Translations under genes and position numbers: made by a program | NCBI RefSeq assembly: GCF_000280055.1 | Contig: NZ_ALAB01000029.1 | Location: 1-64,000, forward strand | DNA from: Alishewanella aestuarii B11 | GTDB taxonomy: Bacteria > Pseudomonadota > Gammaproteobacteria > Enterobacterales > Alteromonadaceae | Direction: 5' to 3' | DNA: 64,000 nucleotides | Shown: positions 50,207-60,789 of the stretch, one piece after another | How positions within the stretch are numbered: position 1 is the first letter of the stretch | How the letters are laid out: each line of letters begins with the position of its first letter | The notes under the pieces: model-generated | The model's input: only the letters and a program-made list of their open reading frames with translations | The model's database searches: none | Told to the model about the DNA's origin: nothing

Positions 50207-51370
50207 ATGGATACTTCATCTGTTCAAATCTTCAAAACTGCAAGGCGGCTTCTAACCGGTGCGCAGTCGAGCCGCGAGCTCTATCGAGAAATGTGTCAGT
50301 TGGGCACGCAGAATCCACTTATAGTGACCGACCGCGGCGTTAGTGACGCGGGTATTACAGCACAGATCACCGCACAATTACGCGACCAAGGCATTGCAGA
50401 TTTAACGGTGTTTGACGCCATTACTGCAGAACCAGAAATGGCTGTTGTAGAGACCTGCCGTGACTTATTCGTCCAACATCAGTGCGACGGAATTATCGCT
50501 GTCGGTGGAGGCAGCGCTATGGATACCGCAAAAGCGGTCGCGGTTTTTGTCGGTGATGAGCGTCCGTTGTCTGAACTCTTCGGTGAAGATCAAGTGGCAT
50601 CGCGCCGTTATCCTCTGATCTGCTTACCTACCACGGCGGGAACAGGCTCGGAAGTTACCAATATCTCAATTCTGGCCGATACCGAAGCGCAAATCAAAAA
50701 AGGGATAGTCAGCAATGAACTGCTGCCAGATGTCGCAATTGTAGCGCCGGAACTGACTCTAAGCTGCCCCCCCTCCGTGACTGCGGCCAGTGGTATAGAT
50801 GCTCTAGTGCATGCGGTCGAAAGCTATTTGTCGAACTTTGCCACCGCGTTGACCGAACCTTATTCGCTAGCGGCGATCACTAAAATCCGTGCCTCGCTCG
50901 AGCGTGCCTACCGGCAACCTGACGACCTTGCTGCGCGCGAAGAAATGGCGACTGCGAGCCTCATGGCGGGCCTTGCCTTTGGTAACGCCGGGGTAGGTGC
51001 GGTTCATGCGCTTGCGTACCCCTTGGGCGGACGCTACCACCTGTCACACGGAATGAGTAATGCAGTGATGTTTGTTCCAGTGATGCGCTGGAATCAAGCC
51101 GCTTGCCCTGGGCGCTTTGTCGCACTCGCACATGCCTTCGGCGCTGCACCTGATATCCGCAATGCTGAGGCGGGCGAATATGTACTTAGTGAGATTCAGC
51201 GCCTGTGTGACGCGGTAAATATTCCATCACAATTACGAGCTTTTAATATTCCGGAATCGGCGTTATCGGTACTAGCCTTAGCGGCGAGCGGCGTCACTCG
51301 ATTGCTGCGCAATAACCCACGGGAGCTATCCGTGAGTGATATCGAAGATATTTATCGAGAAGCCTATTAA
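50207..51370 (+). CDS. Iron-containing alcohol dehydrogenase
   Basis: A 387-residue group III (Fe-dependent) alcohol dehydrogenase. Signatures are GGGSAMDTAKAVAV (NAD-binding, residues about 103-116), PTTAGTGSEVTNIS near 145, and the metal-binding histidines in DALVHAVESYLS near 203 and HALAYPLGGRYHLSHG near 268-283. It oxidises an alcohol to an aldehyde. With the semialdehyde dehydrogenase in the same operon, a 4-hydroxybutyrate-type route is possible (inferred). AGGA lies upstream of the ATG. Confidence 0.88.
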   Translation: MDTSSVQIFKTARRLLTGAQSSRELYREMCQLGTQNPLIVTDRGVSDAGITAQITAQLRDQGIADLTVFDAITAEPEMAVVETCRDLFVQHQCDGIIAVGGGSAMDTAKAVAVFVGDERPLSELFGEDQVASRRYPLICLPTTAGTGSEVTNISILADTEAQIKKGIVSNELLPDVAIVAPELTLSCPPSVTAASGIDALVHAVESYLSNFATALTEPYSLAAITKIRASLERAYRQPDDLAAREEMATASLMAGLAFGNAGVGAVHALAYPLGGRYHLSHGMSNAVMFVPVMRWNQAACPGRFVALAHAFGAAPDIRNAEAGEYVLSEIQRLCDAVNIPSQLRAFNIPESALSVLALAASGVTRLLRNNPRELSVSDIEDIYREAY

Positions 51371-51380
51371 GGAGCGCCGT

Positions 51381-52724
51381 ATGTCTTTATGGAAGCAACG
51401 TACGTTTGGTGCAGAGGCTCCGTTTTTCGCGCTGGGACCGTTTAAACTGCGGTTACCGTTTATTCATTATCGGTTTGAATGGCCGGATTACTTTCAAGGT
51501 CTACTGATGTGTGCGGTCGACTTGGCCGCAATTTCGCTTATGACCGAGCTGTTGGGGATGCCGTTTGAGGCAGCGTTGGCCATTGTGGTCATCAACGGGC
51601 TATTTTATTTGCTGCATCATTTGCTCGGAGACCCAGTAGTACCCGGTTGGATCACTCCGGCGATTCCTCTGCTGATGATGTATGTTGGGGCGTTCCCTGA
51701 GGGTGAGGCGCGGGTGCATGCGCTGATTGCCTTCCAAATGATGCTTGGGTTGTTCGCAATATCCCTTGGCGCGTCGGGAGCCGCTAAACGCGTCGTGCAA
51801 TTGATTCCCAGCGCCATGAAGGCTGGTATTATCATGGGTGCAGGTCTGGCAGCCATTGCCGTAGTGTTTGACGATGGTGGTCGTTTCGAGAGCTACCCGT
51901 TTACGATTTCGATTGCCGTAGGTATCGCATTTTACTTGATTTTTTCGAAGCACTTCACTGCGCTGCAAAGCCGTCATTGGTTGTTTGCAACCATCGGTAA
52001 ACTCGGTATTTTCCCGATTATTGCGTTGGCGATAGTACTAGCGCCGCTGTTCTCAGAAGCACCATGGCCTGATATCGAATGGGGTTTCACATCGCCCGAT
52101 TTTGTCACCATGTTCAGTCAATACACCGTGTTTGGGGTTGGCCTGCCACCTTGGAGTATGTATATAACGGCAATCCCGACAGTACTTGCGGCATACATCG
52201 TTCTGTTTGGCGATGTCCTGCAAAGCAAGGCGATTCTGGACGAAGCCGATGAAGTGCGACAAGATGAAAAAATTGATTATGACCCCGACCGTGCGCACAT
52301 GATTTTTGGCGCACGGAACTTGGGAATGAGTTTTATCGGACCGGATGTAACCATGTGTGGTCCGCTGTGGGCGGCGATGCATGTAGTTATTGTCGAGCGC
52401 TTCAAAAAAGGTCGACAAGCCATGGACTCGATTTTCGGTGGTGCAGGTTCGTTCCGCTGGGGCACCAATACTGGCTTACTGTTGCTGCCCGTGGTTAGCC
52501 TCGTACAACCCATATTGGGCATCGCGTTGGCGTTAACCCTTCTGATTCAAGGCTATGTCAGTGTACGTATCGGCATTCAAGAAGCGCAATCTGAGCGTGA
52601 TCTTGGTATCGCCGGCGTTATCGCCGCTATCTTAGTCGTCAAAGGCGCTACTTGGGCATTCGCTGCCGGCTTACTGCTGTGTTTCTTGATATACGGCTGG
52701 CGCTTACGGGAGCAGCAGTCATGA
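51381..52724 (+). CDS. NCS2-like (xanthine/uracil permease-type) transporter
   Basis: About 447 residues with roughly 12 hydrophobic segments. GWITPAIPLLMMYVGAFPEG near 77 and GPDVTMCGPLWAAMHV near 315 resemble the permease core. The start at 51381 (MSLWKQ) has GGAG upstream, 11 bp after the dehydrogenase. It probably imports the cluster's substrate across the inner membrane. The substrate need not be a nucleobase, given the neighbouring enzymes. Confidence 0.7.
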   Translation: MSLWKQRTFGAEAPFFALGPFKLRLPFIHYRFEWPDYFQGLLMCAVDLAAISLMTELLGMPFEAALAIVVINGLFYLLHHLLGDPVVPGWITPAIPLLMMYVGAFPEGEARVHALIAFQMMLGLFAISLGASGAAKRVVQLIPSAMKAGIIMGAGLAAIAVVFDDGGRFESYPFTISIAVGIAFYLIFSKHFTALQSRHWLFATIGKLGIFPIIALAIVLAPLFSEAPWPDIEWGFTSPDFVTMFSQYTVFGVGLPPWSMYITAIPTVLAAYIVLFGDVLQSKAILDEADEVRQDEKIDYDPDRAHMIFGARNLGMSFIGPDVTMCGPLWAAMHVVIVERFKKGRQAMDSIFGGAGSFRWGTNTGLLLLPVVSLVQPILGIALALTLLIQGYVSVRIGIQEAQSERDLGIAGVIAAILVVKGATWAFAAGLLLCFLIYGWRLREQQS

Positions 52725-54073
52725 TTTCCGGTGACAACTTACAGCGTATCATTGATGCCATGAGCGATGGCGTGTACATCACCGATGGTAATGGTATCAC
52801 GTTAACGGTCAACAAAGCCTATGAACGGATCACCGGTATTCCACGGCAGGCACTGACGGGCTTGCACATGTCGGAAGTGGTGCAACGCGGCTATATCTCA
52901 CGGTCGGTGACACTGGAAGTGCTTAAAGAACAGGGACCAGTCACCTTGACCCAAACCATTGGCGAATACCACCAGATACTAGTGTCGGGAACGCCCATGT
53001 TTGATCGCGAAGGGCGCATTGAATTTGTGTTGTCGACGGTGCGCGACGTGACCGAGTTGCTGCAAGCGAAGCGGGCTGAAGAGCAGCTTGAACAAATCTT
53101 ACATGTGCGCGAACACTATAGTGGTGAGCAAGAGCACGAGCCCTTCATTATTAGTCGGGCAACGCAGCAGTGCTACGATCTGGCTAAGCGGGTCGCACCG
53201 ACAGCAGCGAAGATCCTGATTCAAGGTGAGACCGGTACAGGTAAGACGCTTCTGGCACGCACCATTCACGAATACAGTAGCGTCGCGAAAGGACCCTTTA
53301 TTGAGCTGAACTGTGCGGCAATGCCAGAAAGCCTACTCGAAGCCGAGTTGTTCGGTTATGTTCCGGGGGCGTTTACAGGGGCCTCGCAGAAAGGCAAAAC
53401 AGGGCTTTTAGAGGCAGCAAATAATGGCACGCTATTCCTTGATGAAATTGGTGACTTGCCGTTAAGTCTGCAGGCCAAACTGCTCAAGGTGATCGCAGAA
53501 AATCGCTTTATTCCAGTCGGCGGTACGCAATTCAAGCGCACCAATTTTCGCTTGATTTCTGCTACCCATCACGATTTACATCAACTGGTGGCACAACAGC
53601 GTTTTCGCGAAGATTTGCTGTATCGCCTCAGAGTTGTACCGTTGGAACTCCCCCCGCTGCGTGAACGTGCCGAAGAAATCGAAGCTCTGTTAGAACACTA
53701 TCTGCATCATTTTAACTGCAAGTATGAATTCGATTGCCGCTGGCAGCGCGAGGTGATTGAACGGATGCAACGTTATGCCTGGCCGGGTAACATTCGTGAA
53801 CTGATTAATCTCACTGAACGCTTAGTGGTGACTGCTGAGCAGTCACTGATAACCACTGCGCAATTGCCCATCGAGTTAGGAGTTAATGAGAGTTATAGAA
53901 GCCCCGGGTTGAGCCTGAAAGACCAGGTTGAACGGCTGGAACAGAGACTGATTGAACAGGCGATGGCCATGTATGGTACCACACGGCAAGCAGCGACGGC
54001 TCTCGGCATCGATCAATCGACCTTGGTCAAAAAGCAAAAGCGTTGGCTCAACCAGCGCAGCTCGTATCAATAG
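52721..54073 (+). CDS. PAS-domain sigma-54-dependent activator
   Basis: About 450 residues. The N-terminal PAS sensor ([19 protein letters not shown], residues 9-27) is followed by the AAA+ domain with Walker [12 protein letters not shown] near 170, the sigma-54 contact motif GAFTGA near 212 and [11 protein letters not shown] near 235. A Fis-type helix-turn-helix ends the protein ([21 protein letters not shown]). It should drive both divergent promoters at 49.95 and 50.16 kb in response to a small molecule. Its start overlaps the permease stop by 4 bp. Confidence 0.9.
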   Translation: MISGDNLQRIIDAMSDGVYITDGNGITLTVNKAYERITGIPRQALTGLHMSEVVQRGYISRSVTLEVLKEQGPVTLTQTIGEYHQILVSGTPMFDREGRIEFVLSTVRDVTELLQAKRAEEQLEQILHVREHYSGEQEHEPFIISRATQQCYDLAKRVAPTAAKILIQGETGTGKTLLARTIHEYSSVAKGPFIELNCAAMPESLLEAELFGYVPGAFTGASQKGKTGLLEAANNGTLFLDEIGDLPLSLQAKLLKVIAENRFIPVGGTQFKRTNFRLISATHHDLHQLVAQQRFREDLLYRLRVVPLELPPLRERAEEIEALLEHYLHHFNCKYEFDCRWQREVIERMQRYAWPGNIRELINLTERLVVTAEQSLITTAQLPIELGVNESYRSPGLSLKDQVERLEQRLIEQAMAMYGTTRQAATALGIDQSTLVKKQKRWLNQRSSYQ

Positions 54074-54087
54074 TAGGAGTTAAAGAA

Positions 54088-55542
54088 GTGCAGATGTTTC
54101 ACAACGAAATACCGCAGTTACGCCAGCAGGCCTATGTCAATGGCAAATGGGTCGACGCGCTTGATAAGAGCACTCAGTCGGTATTCAATCCGGCCACGGG
54201 CGAACGCTTAGGTGCTGTGCCCCAGCTCGGCGTACAACAAATCGATGACTGTATTGAAGCGGCCGAAGCGGCATTTTATCACTGGCGCGAAGTGCCCGTG
54301 CGTGAACGCTGTGCGCTGCTTACGGCTTGGTTCAACAGTATTAAGGCCGAGCGTAAGCGGTTAGCTCGAATCCTCACCCTCGAACAAGGTAAGCCCTATG
54401 CCGAAGCGCTCGGTGAGATTGATTATGCGGCCAGTTATATCCAGTGGTTCGCGCAACCCGCCTTACTCGATATCGGCGCCGCGTTACCTTACGGTCAGCA
54501 ACCTTTAGATATGCTGGTGACAAGTGAGCCGGTAGGGGTTTGCGCCGCCATTACGCCGTGGAATTTTCCGGCGGCAATGATAACGCGTAAGGTTGCCCCC
54601 GCTTTAGCCGCTGGCTGCACCAAGATCGTCAAACCAGCGCCCGATACCCCTTTCACCGCGTTAGCGCTCGCTGAACTTGCCGCGCAAGTAGGTATTCCGG
54701 CTGGGGTGCTCAATGTGGTGACGGGTGATGCGCAAGTGATTGGCGAGCGTTTAACCCAATCGTCAAGGGTGCGCAAGCTAAGCTTCACCGGCTCGACCGC
54801 AGTAGGACGCAGTTTAATGGCAGCTTGTGCACCGACGCTTAAGCGCCTATCGCTGGAGTTAGGTGGCAACGCTCCTTTCATAGTTTGTGCCGATGCTGAT
54901 CTTGATGCTGCTGTCGACGGAGCAATCGCTGCTAAATTCCGTAATGCCGGACAAACCTGTGTTTGCGCTAATGCCTTTTATGTTGCCGACAGCGTCTATG
55001 ATGACTTTGCCCAGCGCCTGACTGACCGTGTGCAACAGTTGCAACTGGGAACGGGCGATCAACCTGAGGTGACGGTGGGGCCGCTGATCAATCGTGCGGC
55101 GTTGCACAAAGTCGAACAAATGGTCACAGACGCGATCCAGCATGGTGGTGAAATTCGTTGCGGCGGAAAACGCTGGCGTGACCATGGAAACTGGTATTTA
55201 CCTACGGTTATCACCGAGGTCGATGCTTCGGCACGTTGTGTCCAAGAAGAGATTTTTGGGCCAGTGGCACCACTAGTGCGCTTCATTGATAGCAGCACGC
55301 TATTGCAACAATTGCGCGGTCAGCACGCGGGCTTGGCAGCCTATGTATTTACACAGAATCTAGAACAAATTCAACGCTCTGTAAGGCAGCTTGAAGTCGG
55401 GATGGTAGGCATTAATAGCGGCCTGATTTCCGATGCGGCTGTGCCATTTGGAGGTATCAAAGCGTCGGGTATGGGCCGTGAGGGCGGCCGTCAAGGCATC
55501 GAGGAATACCTCGAAACGAAGTACATAAAACTAAACAACTGA
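54088..55542 (+). CDS. Aldehyde dehydrogenase, succinate-semialdehyde type
   Basis: About 484 residues of the NAD(P)-dependent ALDH family. Catalytic Glu is in LELGGNAPF near 256 and catalytic Cys in RNAGQTCVCANAF near 290. ITPWNFPAAMITRK and FTGSTAVGRSL are the cofactor-binding motifs. The GGNAPF variant and length fit the GabD-like semialdehyde dehydrogenases. The GTG at 54088 has TAGGAG 8 nt upstream; ATG 54094 is an alternative. It would oxidise the alcohol dehydrogenase product to an acid. Confidence 0.85.
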   Translation: MQMFHNEIPQLRQQAYVNGKWVDALDKSTQSVFNPATGERLGAVPQLGVQQIDDCIEAAEAAFYHWREVPVRERCALLTAWFNSIKAERKRLARILTLEQGKPYAEALGEIDYAASYIQWFAQPALLDIGAALPYGQQPLDMLVTSEPVGVCAAITPWNFPAAMITRKVAPALAAGCTKIVKPAPDTPFTALALAELAAQVGIPAGVLNVVTGDAQVIGERLTQSSRVRKLSFTGSTAVGRSLMAACAPTLKRLSLELGGNAPFIVCADADLDAAVDGAIAAKFRNAGQTCVCANAFYVADSVYDDFAQRLTDRVQQLQLGTGDQPEVTVGPLINRAALHKVEQMVTDAIQHGGEIRCGGKRWRDHGNWYLPTVITEVDASARCVQEEIFGPVAPLVRFIDSSTLLQQLRGQHAGLAAYVFTQNLEQIQRSVRQLEVGMVGINSGLISDAAVPFGGIKASGMGREGGRQGIEEYLETKYIKLNN

Positions 55543-55574
55543 TAATAACACCAATAACAAGAAGGACTTTTATC

Positions 55575-56609
55575 ATGAAGACAACTAAAACACTGATCTC
55601 GGCAGCACTTACCGCAGCTTTTGTTAGCCTAGCTGCCGTTGCTGTTGCGAGCGAAACTCCAATTGAAAAGCTGCAAGCAGACATGCCAAAAAACTGGGGT
55701 AAATGGGGTACTAACGACCAAATCGGTGCCCTGAATTATCTCGACGATGCGCAGGCATTGCGTGGTGTAAAGGCGGTCAAGCAAGGTAAAAAATTCACCT
55801 TACAATTACCGATGATTCACGGCGTGGGTCCCGTTTTCCCGGGGCGCGTGCCGGCCATGCATTATATGACGCAAGACGAAAGTATGTATTCAACTGGCAA
55901 GCTCGATGCGCTTGCGGGTGGAGTTAAGTATTCCGACGACGCGGTATTTATGTATTTGCAAGGTACCACTCATATGGATGCCTTGGGTCACGCATGGTAC
56001 GGCGACAAAGTCTACGGTGGCGTGAGTGCAGACAGCACCGTTCACGGTCATGACCACGTTGATATCGGTAGTCTGGCGAGCCACGGTATTGTCGGCCGCG
56101 GTATACTGCTGGATGTGGGTAAACTTAAAGGTGGCAAATCAGGCCGCCTTGCACCAAGTAGCTGTGTAACTTTAGAAGATTTGAAAGATACCGCGAAAGC
56201 GCAAGGTGTGACCATTGAAAAGCGCGATATCCTGTTGATTCGTACAGGTTCAGTCGGTCGTTTCTACACTGATACGCCAGATGCGGAATGGACTGCAACC
56301 ACTGAACCAGGCCTTTGTTACAGCAAAGAACTGGTGAAATGGGTCGATGCGATGGAAATTCCAGTGATTGCTGCGGATAACCTAGCGGTCGAGCTGGTGC
56401 CACAAAAGATTGACGGCGTTGATTACGTGATTCCATTGCACGGCGCGTTGATTCGCGACTTGGGCGTGGTTTTAAGCGAGCTTTATTGGTTAGACGATCT
56501 GGCGGCTGACAGCGCTAAAGATGGTCAATACACCTTTATGTTCACCGCTGCTCCGTTGAAGATGGCACGTGGTTCAGGGTCACCGATCAACCCTATCGTT
56601 ATTAAGTAA
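55575..56609 (+). CDS. Exported cyclase-family (KynB/isatin hydrolase-like) metal hydrolase
   Basis: A 344-residue protein with a signal peptide (ALTAAFVSLAAVAVASE) and the cyclase-family zinc motif GTTHMDALGH (residues about 134-143, the HxGTHxDxPxH type), plus HGHDHVDIG near 158. The family hydrolyses cyclic amides, lactones or isatin-like rings. Periplasmic location suggests it opens a ring before uptake. Last gene of the sigma-54 operon. AAGGAC lies upstream of the ATG. Confidence 0.82.
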   Translation: MKTTKTLISAALTAAFVSLAAVAVASETPIEKLQADMPKNWGKWGTNDQIGALNYLDDAQALRGVKAVKQGKKFTLQLPMIHGVGPVFPGRVPAMHYMTQDESMYSTGKLDALAGGVKYSDDAVFMYLQGTTHMDALGHAWYGDKVYGGVSADSTVHGHDHVDIGSLASHGIVGRGILLDVGKLKGGKSGRLAPSSCVTLEDLKDTAKAQGVTIEKRDILLIRTGSVGRFYTDTPDAEWTATTEPGLCYSKELVKWVDAMEIPVIAADNLAVELVPQKIDGVDYVIPLHGALIRDLGVVLSELYWLDDLAADSAKDGQYTFMFTAAPLKMARGSGSPINPIVIK

Positions 56610-56621
56610 TCTAAGTTCCGA

Positions 56622-56661
56622 CCGTTTCATCATGAAATGCAATGCTTTCATGGTGAAACGG
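56622..56661 (+). terminator. Long hairpin after the catabolic operon
   Basis: A 16-bp stem with one mismatch (56622-56637 with 56646-56661) and an 8-nt loop, 12 bp after the stop. No T run follows. Confidence 0.5.
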
Positions 56662-56800
56662 CAGCTATCATTGGGCTGTCCATTAGAAACAAGAACAATT
56701 GTCGGGCGATAAGCAGGTGACGCAATGGTCACAATGTCCTCGGTCACGACCTTGGCAATCTTTAGGGCGGCTCCCATCGAGGTCATACCTTTTGCCTGAA
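56650..56800 (-). pseudogene. vWA-domain protein fragment
   Basis: The minus strand encodes about 45 residues like the middle of a von Willebrand A-domain protein (TSMGAALKIAKVV, then SPAYRPTIVLVSNGQPND). The conserved (T/S)G or SDGQPTD pattern is recognisable. Both ends are missing. It is a gene remnant in the 675-bp gap between the cyclase and cytochrome peroxidase fragments. Confidence 0.5.
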
Positions 56801-56845
56801 GACACTGCCACTGCACTTTAGAAGCTTTGTTACTCGTAGTTTAAT

Positions 56846-56920
56846 ACTTTGCTATCTCAGTCCAGAGAATTTGAATTGAAGAACAATGCTTAGTGAAGTG
56901 TATACTGTTGCTGGTACTGA
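56846..56920. repeat. Interspersed repeat, copy 2 (partial)
   Basis: Matches the second half of the repeats at 46619 and 60790 (GCTATCTCAG, CAGAGAATTT, GAAGTGTATACTGTTGCTGG) with several substitutions. The rest of the gap to 57284 shows no gene. Confidence 0.6.
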
Positions 56921-57284
56921 GGAGATAACTGACTAATATCCTTAATTTATATTTGGCTAAAAGTAGCAGTGCCTTCATCTGCCGCATGACGATCACAATT
57001 ATAACTTGACCTAAAAATGACCCGCATGCTGCGAGCTTAAATCTAAGTGAATAGGTAGTTTTTTTGATTCCGTAGAATTCATGGATGGTATGTAACGTTT
57101 AACAGGTAAGTGATGCTTACTGGGTTGTAAATACTGGCCTACAGCAGGGCAAGATCACGAACATTTAGTGCCGTTCTTATTACAGCCTCCATTTATGAAC
57201 AGACTATCTGCTATTTAGTTGCCATCTACGCTTTAATTACTCTATATTTAAATTAGAGAAAATGAAACTAGCATAGGATGCACA

Positions 57285-57833
57285 ATGAAGAACCCTGCCT
57301 TTAAACTCATACTAGTTAATTGTATTATGTCCTTGGCTGCTTACGCAGCAACACCAAGACCTGAACCGGTACAACCCATTAAACCTGCCGTTATTACCGA
57401 GCCTGAAAAAGTCGAACTTGGCAAAAAGCTGTTTTTTGATCCGCGTTTGTCGATGTCAGGCATAATTTCCTGTAACACCTGCCATAACTTGTCGTTAGGC
57501 GGTACCGACAACCTTAAAACGTCTATCGGCCATAAATGGCAGGCTGGGCCAGTCAATTCTCCGACGGTATTTAACTCCAGTTTGTCTATCGCTCAGTTCT
57601 GGGATGGTCGGGCTGCTAACCTGAAAGAACAGGCAGCGGGCCCTATCCAGGCTGAAGTTGAGATGGCAATGCCACATACTTTGGCAGTGGATGTGATTAA
57701 ATCTATTCCGGGCTATGTCGACATTATGCAACAGGTGTATGGTTCACCCGAGGTCAATCTTGACCGTATTACTGATGCGATCGCGGCCTTTGAAGAAACG
57801 CTGGTCACGCCGAACTCCAAGCTGCACACATGA
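57285..57833 (+). pseudogene. Di-heme cytochrome c peroxidase, truncated
   Basis: The first 182 residues of a cytochrome c peroxidase (CcpA/MauG family), normally about 330. A signal peptide, VELGKKLFFDPRLS and the first heme site SCNTCH (residues about 62-67) are present. FEETLVTPNSK near the end is the usual link to the second domain, but the frame then stops (LHT). The second heme domain is absent, and the following bases do not encode it. Probably a deletion remnant. Confidence 0.75.
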
Positions 57834-57900
57834 AGATGTAGTGAGGTCACTGAACCAGCTAAACTAGCGTAATATGCGTTAACACTGTTTTAAACGGCTG

Positions 57901-58800
57901 CTAATTTGCTTTAGTAATGTGTTTTGGAGACGCCCCAAAGGTTTGCTTAAACACCCGACTAAAGTGGCTCGGATTATTGAAGCCTAACTGGTAGCAGACC
58001 TGACTGATTCGCTCGCCTGCTTGCAATAAGCGATAAGCTTGTTGTAACCGCAATTGTTGCTGCCATAGCGCTGGGGTTACCCCAAAAGCTAATTTAAACT
58101 GCTGATAAAATTTACTGCGGCTCATGCAGGCGATCTTACATAACGTTTCAATCTGAATATCTTCATGCAGATGTTGTTCAATAAAATTCAGCACATTCCC
58201 CAGCGGGGTAGACATATTAGCTTGCTTACAACTGGCCAGCAGCAGCTCGCGGCTTTGCTGCTGTAACAGACGAGTAATCAGTTCGTTTAATGACAATTCA
58301 ATTAAGTATTCACGATGTTGCTCGTTTTCACTAAACAACGTGATCATTTTTTCCAGTAACTGTTGTGTTTGCAGATTATGCTGACCGTGCACTAACTTCG
58401 GCACATAATGAAAAAAATCGTTGTTGCTAATTTCTTGTTTAAAATTAAGTGCATCTACCACTTTACGAATTTTATCGGTACTAATTTCAATGGCTAAGCA
58501 AGTAGTAGGTTGTTGCAGTGTTGCCTCAGGGAAATCGATGAGCACTTTTTGTCCTGGTGCCAGGACAAAAGATTGATGCGGTAAAAAAGCACTATGATAT
58601 TGGCAATCGGCCACATGCATGACTTTCTTGCCCGTTAACATGCCGCAAAACAATAGCTCGCTGGAATGCAAGGCAACCTTTTGCGCATCTTGATAGGTGT
58701 CATAAATACTCAATTCGGCATGCTCACCGGCAAAGCTCACTTTGTTTTCAACAAGTACGTTAATGCGTTGGCGTCTTTGGGTGAGAACCGATGTTGTCAT
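57901..58800 (-). CDS. AraC-family regulator
   Basis: A 299-residue protein. The C-terminal AraC double helix-turn-helix (IETLCKIACMSRSKFYQQFK, then ISQVCYQLGFNNPSHFSRVF) occupies residues about 210-295. The N-terminal domain is AraC_N-like and would sense a ligand. It is divergent from the aldehyde dehydrogenase at 58970 with a 169-bp gap, so it very likely regulates that gene, as in AraC-aldB/exaC type arrangements. Confidence 0.88.
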   Translation of the reverse strand: MTTSVLTQRRQRINVLVENKVSFAGEHAELSIYDTYQDAQKVALHSSELLFCGMLTGKKVMHVADCQYHSAFLPHQSFVLAPGQKVLIDFPEATLQQPTTCLAIEISTDKIRKVVDALNFKQEISNNDFFHYVPKLVHGQHNLQTQQLLEKMITLFSENEQHREYLIELSLNELITRLLQQQSRELLLASCKQANMSTPLGNVLNFIEQHLHEDIQIETLCKIACMSRSKFYQQFKLAFGVTPALWQQQLRLQQAYRLLQAGERISQVCYQLGFNNPSHFSRVFKQTFGASPKHITKAN

Positions 58801-58969
58801 AGTCTCCCTCTATTTGGACAAATAGACAAAAAGTCTGGACTAGAAAGCAAGCGTGTTTAACACACCTTCGTTAAGGTGAACTTATGGCGGCTAAAACACA
58901 ATAACCTTCCGCCAAATTTAGTTAATTAATCACTAAATGCACTATCACTATTTAGACAAAGGATAGACT

Positions 58970-60490
58970 ATGATTTATGCAAATCCAGGTACAGCCGGTG
59001 CCTTAGTAAACTTTAAAGCGCAATATGGTAATTATATTGGTGGCGAATGGATCGCTCCCATTAAAGGACAATATTTTGAAAATAAAAGTCCGGTTAACGG
59101 CAAGGTGTTTTGTCAGATCCCACGATCTAGCAAAGAGGATATCGAATTAGCGCTCGACAAAGCACATCAGGCTAAAGCCGCTTGGGGCAAGACTTCAGTG
59201 GCGACGCGCAGTAATATTTTGTTAAAAATTGCCGATCGCATGGAGCAAAACTTAGAGATGTTGTCGGTTGCTGAGTCTTGGGATAACGGCAAAGCCATTC
59301 GTGAAACCTTGGCAGCAGATATTCCGCTAGCTATTGATCACTTCCGCTATTTTGCTGGCTGCATTCGCGCTCAAGAGGGTAGCATTGGTGAGATTGACGA
59401 AACCACGGTTGCATACCATTTCCATGAGCCACTGGGTGTCGTTGGCCAAATCATTCCTTGGAACTTCCCTATTTTAATGGCCGCGTGGAAACTAGCACCT
59501 GCATTAGCTGCCGGTAACTGTGTCATTTTAAAACCCGCAGAGCAAACGCCCGCTTCTATTTTAGTGCTGCTTGAATTAATCGGCGATTTGCTGCCAGCCG
59601 GTGTGCTGAATGTAGTCAATGGCTTTGGTAAAGAAGCCGGTGAAGCCCTGGCCACCAGCACGCGCATTGCCAAAATAGCTTTTACTGGCTCTACGCCTGT
59701 TGGCTCGCACATTTTGAAATGTGCCGCAGAAAATATTATTCCATCAACCGTCGAGCTTGGCGGTAAATCGCCAAATATCTTTTTTAACGATGTTATGGAC
59801 AAAGATGATGCGTTTTTAAGTAAGGCCATTGAAGGCGCTGTACTCGCCTATTTTAACCAAGGTGAAGTCTGTACTTGCCCGTCACGACTGTTTATTCAGG
59901 AAGACATTTACGAGCAATTTATTGCGCGCATTTTAGAGCGCACACTACAAATTAAACGCGGCAACCCATTAGACAGCGAAACCATGGTAGGCGCTCAAGC
60001 CTCCCAAGCTCAGTTTGATAAAATCTTAAGTTATATTGAAATCGGTAAAAAAGAAGGCGCACAAGTGCTGATCGGCGGTCACGTTGAAGAACTAAACGAC
60101 GACTTAAACGGTGGCTATTATATTCAGCCGACTATCTTAAAAGGCACTAACGATATGCGGGTGTTCCAAGAAGAGATTTTTGGTCCAGTGATTTCCATGT
60201 CTACCTTTAAAGATGAAGCTGAAGCATTGCGACTGGCCAACAGTTCGGAATTTGGCTTAGGTGCGGGTGTGTGGACGCGAAATATGAATCGCGCTTATCA
60301 TTTTGGCCGCAAAATCGAAGCCGGTCGGGTGTGGACTAACTGCTACCATATGTATCCGGCGCACGCTGCTTTTGGTGGCTATAAAAAATCGGGTATTGGC
60401 CGTGAAACGCACAAATTGGCCTTGAATCATTATCAGCAAACCAAGAACCTGTTAGTGAGCTACAGCGAGGATCCATTAGGTTTCTTCTAA
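58970..60490 (+). CDS. aldB: Aldehyde dehydrogenase AldB/ExaC
   Basis: 506 residues, very similar throughout to E. coli AldB. It has the AldB-typical [20 protein letters not shown], catalytic Glu in [12 protein letters not shown] near 265 and catalytic Cys in [11 protein letters not shown] near 303. The C-terminus is YSEDPLGFF. It oxidises acetaldehyde and related aldehydes to acids with NAD(P)+. AAAGGA lies upstream of the ATG. Regulated probably by the divergent AraC protein. Confidence 0.9.
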   Translation: MIYANPGTAGALVNFKAQYGNYIGGEWIAPIKGQYFENKSPVNGKVFCQIPRSSKEDIELALDKAHQAKAAWGKTSVATRSNILLKIADRMEQNLEMLSVAESWDNGKAIRETLAADIPLAIDHFRYFAGCIRAQEGSIGEIDETTVAYHFHEPLGVVGQIIPWNFPILMAAWKLAPALAAGNCVILKPAEQTPASILVLLELIGDLLPAGVLNVVNGFGKEAGEALATSTRIAKIAFTGSTPVGSHILKCAAENIIPSTVELGGKSPNIFFNDVMDKDDAFLSKAIEGAVLAYFNQGEVCTCPSRLFIQEDIYEQFIARILERTLQIKRGNPLDSETMVGAQASQAQFDKILSYIEIGKKEGAQVLIGGHVEELNDDLNGGYYIQPTILKGTNDMRVFQEEIFGPVISMSTFKDEAEALRLANSSEFGLGAGVWTRNMNRAYHFGRKIEAGRVWTNCYHMYPAHAAFGGYKKSGIGRETHKLALNHYQQTKNLLVSYSEDPLGFF

Positions 60491-60674
60491 GCCAATAAAA
60501 CCGAATATATAAACCTCAACCCGCACGCATTTGGCTCGATAACAACGGCTTAAAGCAGTTCTAACGCATAATGCACCAGCAGGGGATTTTGTGTTCTAAG
60601 AAGGGACTAAATAAGGTGAACAGTGCCACAGAACGTGAATAGGATAACGATGCCAAAAGCGATACCGCAGATGC

Positions 60675-60700
60675 AAAAAAGCCGCTTGGGTAAGCGGCTT
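60675..60700 (-). terminator. Terminator of the tRNA-Gly locus
   Basis: Perfect 9-bp stem AAGCCGCTT (60679-60687) / AAGCGGCTT (60692-60700) with a 4-nt loop. On the minus strand it is followed by a T run (60680-60675), 11 bp past the tRNA 3' end. Confidence 0.85.
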
Positions 60701-60710
60701 CTTAAGTATT

Positions 60711-60779
60711 TGGAGCGAGTTACGAGGTTCGAACTCGTGACCTCGACCTTGGCAAGGTCGCGCTCTACCAGCTGAGCTA
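60711..60779 (-). tRNA. tRNA-Gly(GCC) lacking its 5' acceptor strand
   Basis: The minus strand carries an intact D arm (GCTCAGCTGGTAGAGC), anticodon loop TTGCCAA (anticodon GCC), T arm (ACGAGTTCGAACCTCGT) and 3' acceptor AACTCGC-T-CCA. The seven bases that should form the 5' acceptor strand read TGTGTAG and cannot pair with it. The break adjoins the interspersed repeat starting at 60790. It is probably a non-functional remnant, although the terminator is kept. Confidence 0.7.
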
Positions 60780-60789
60780 CTACACACCC

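Noticed and set aside
56580-56816. An intact 78-residue minus-strand gene
   Set aside because: Only the middle resembles a vWA domain. Both ends are unrelated sequence, including the operon's terminal hairpin.
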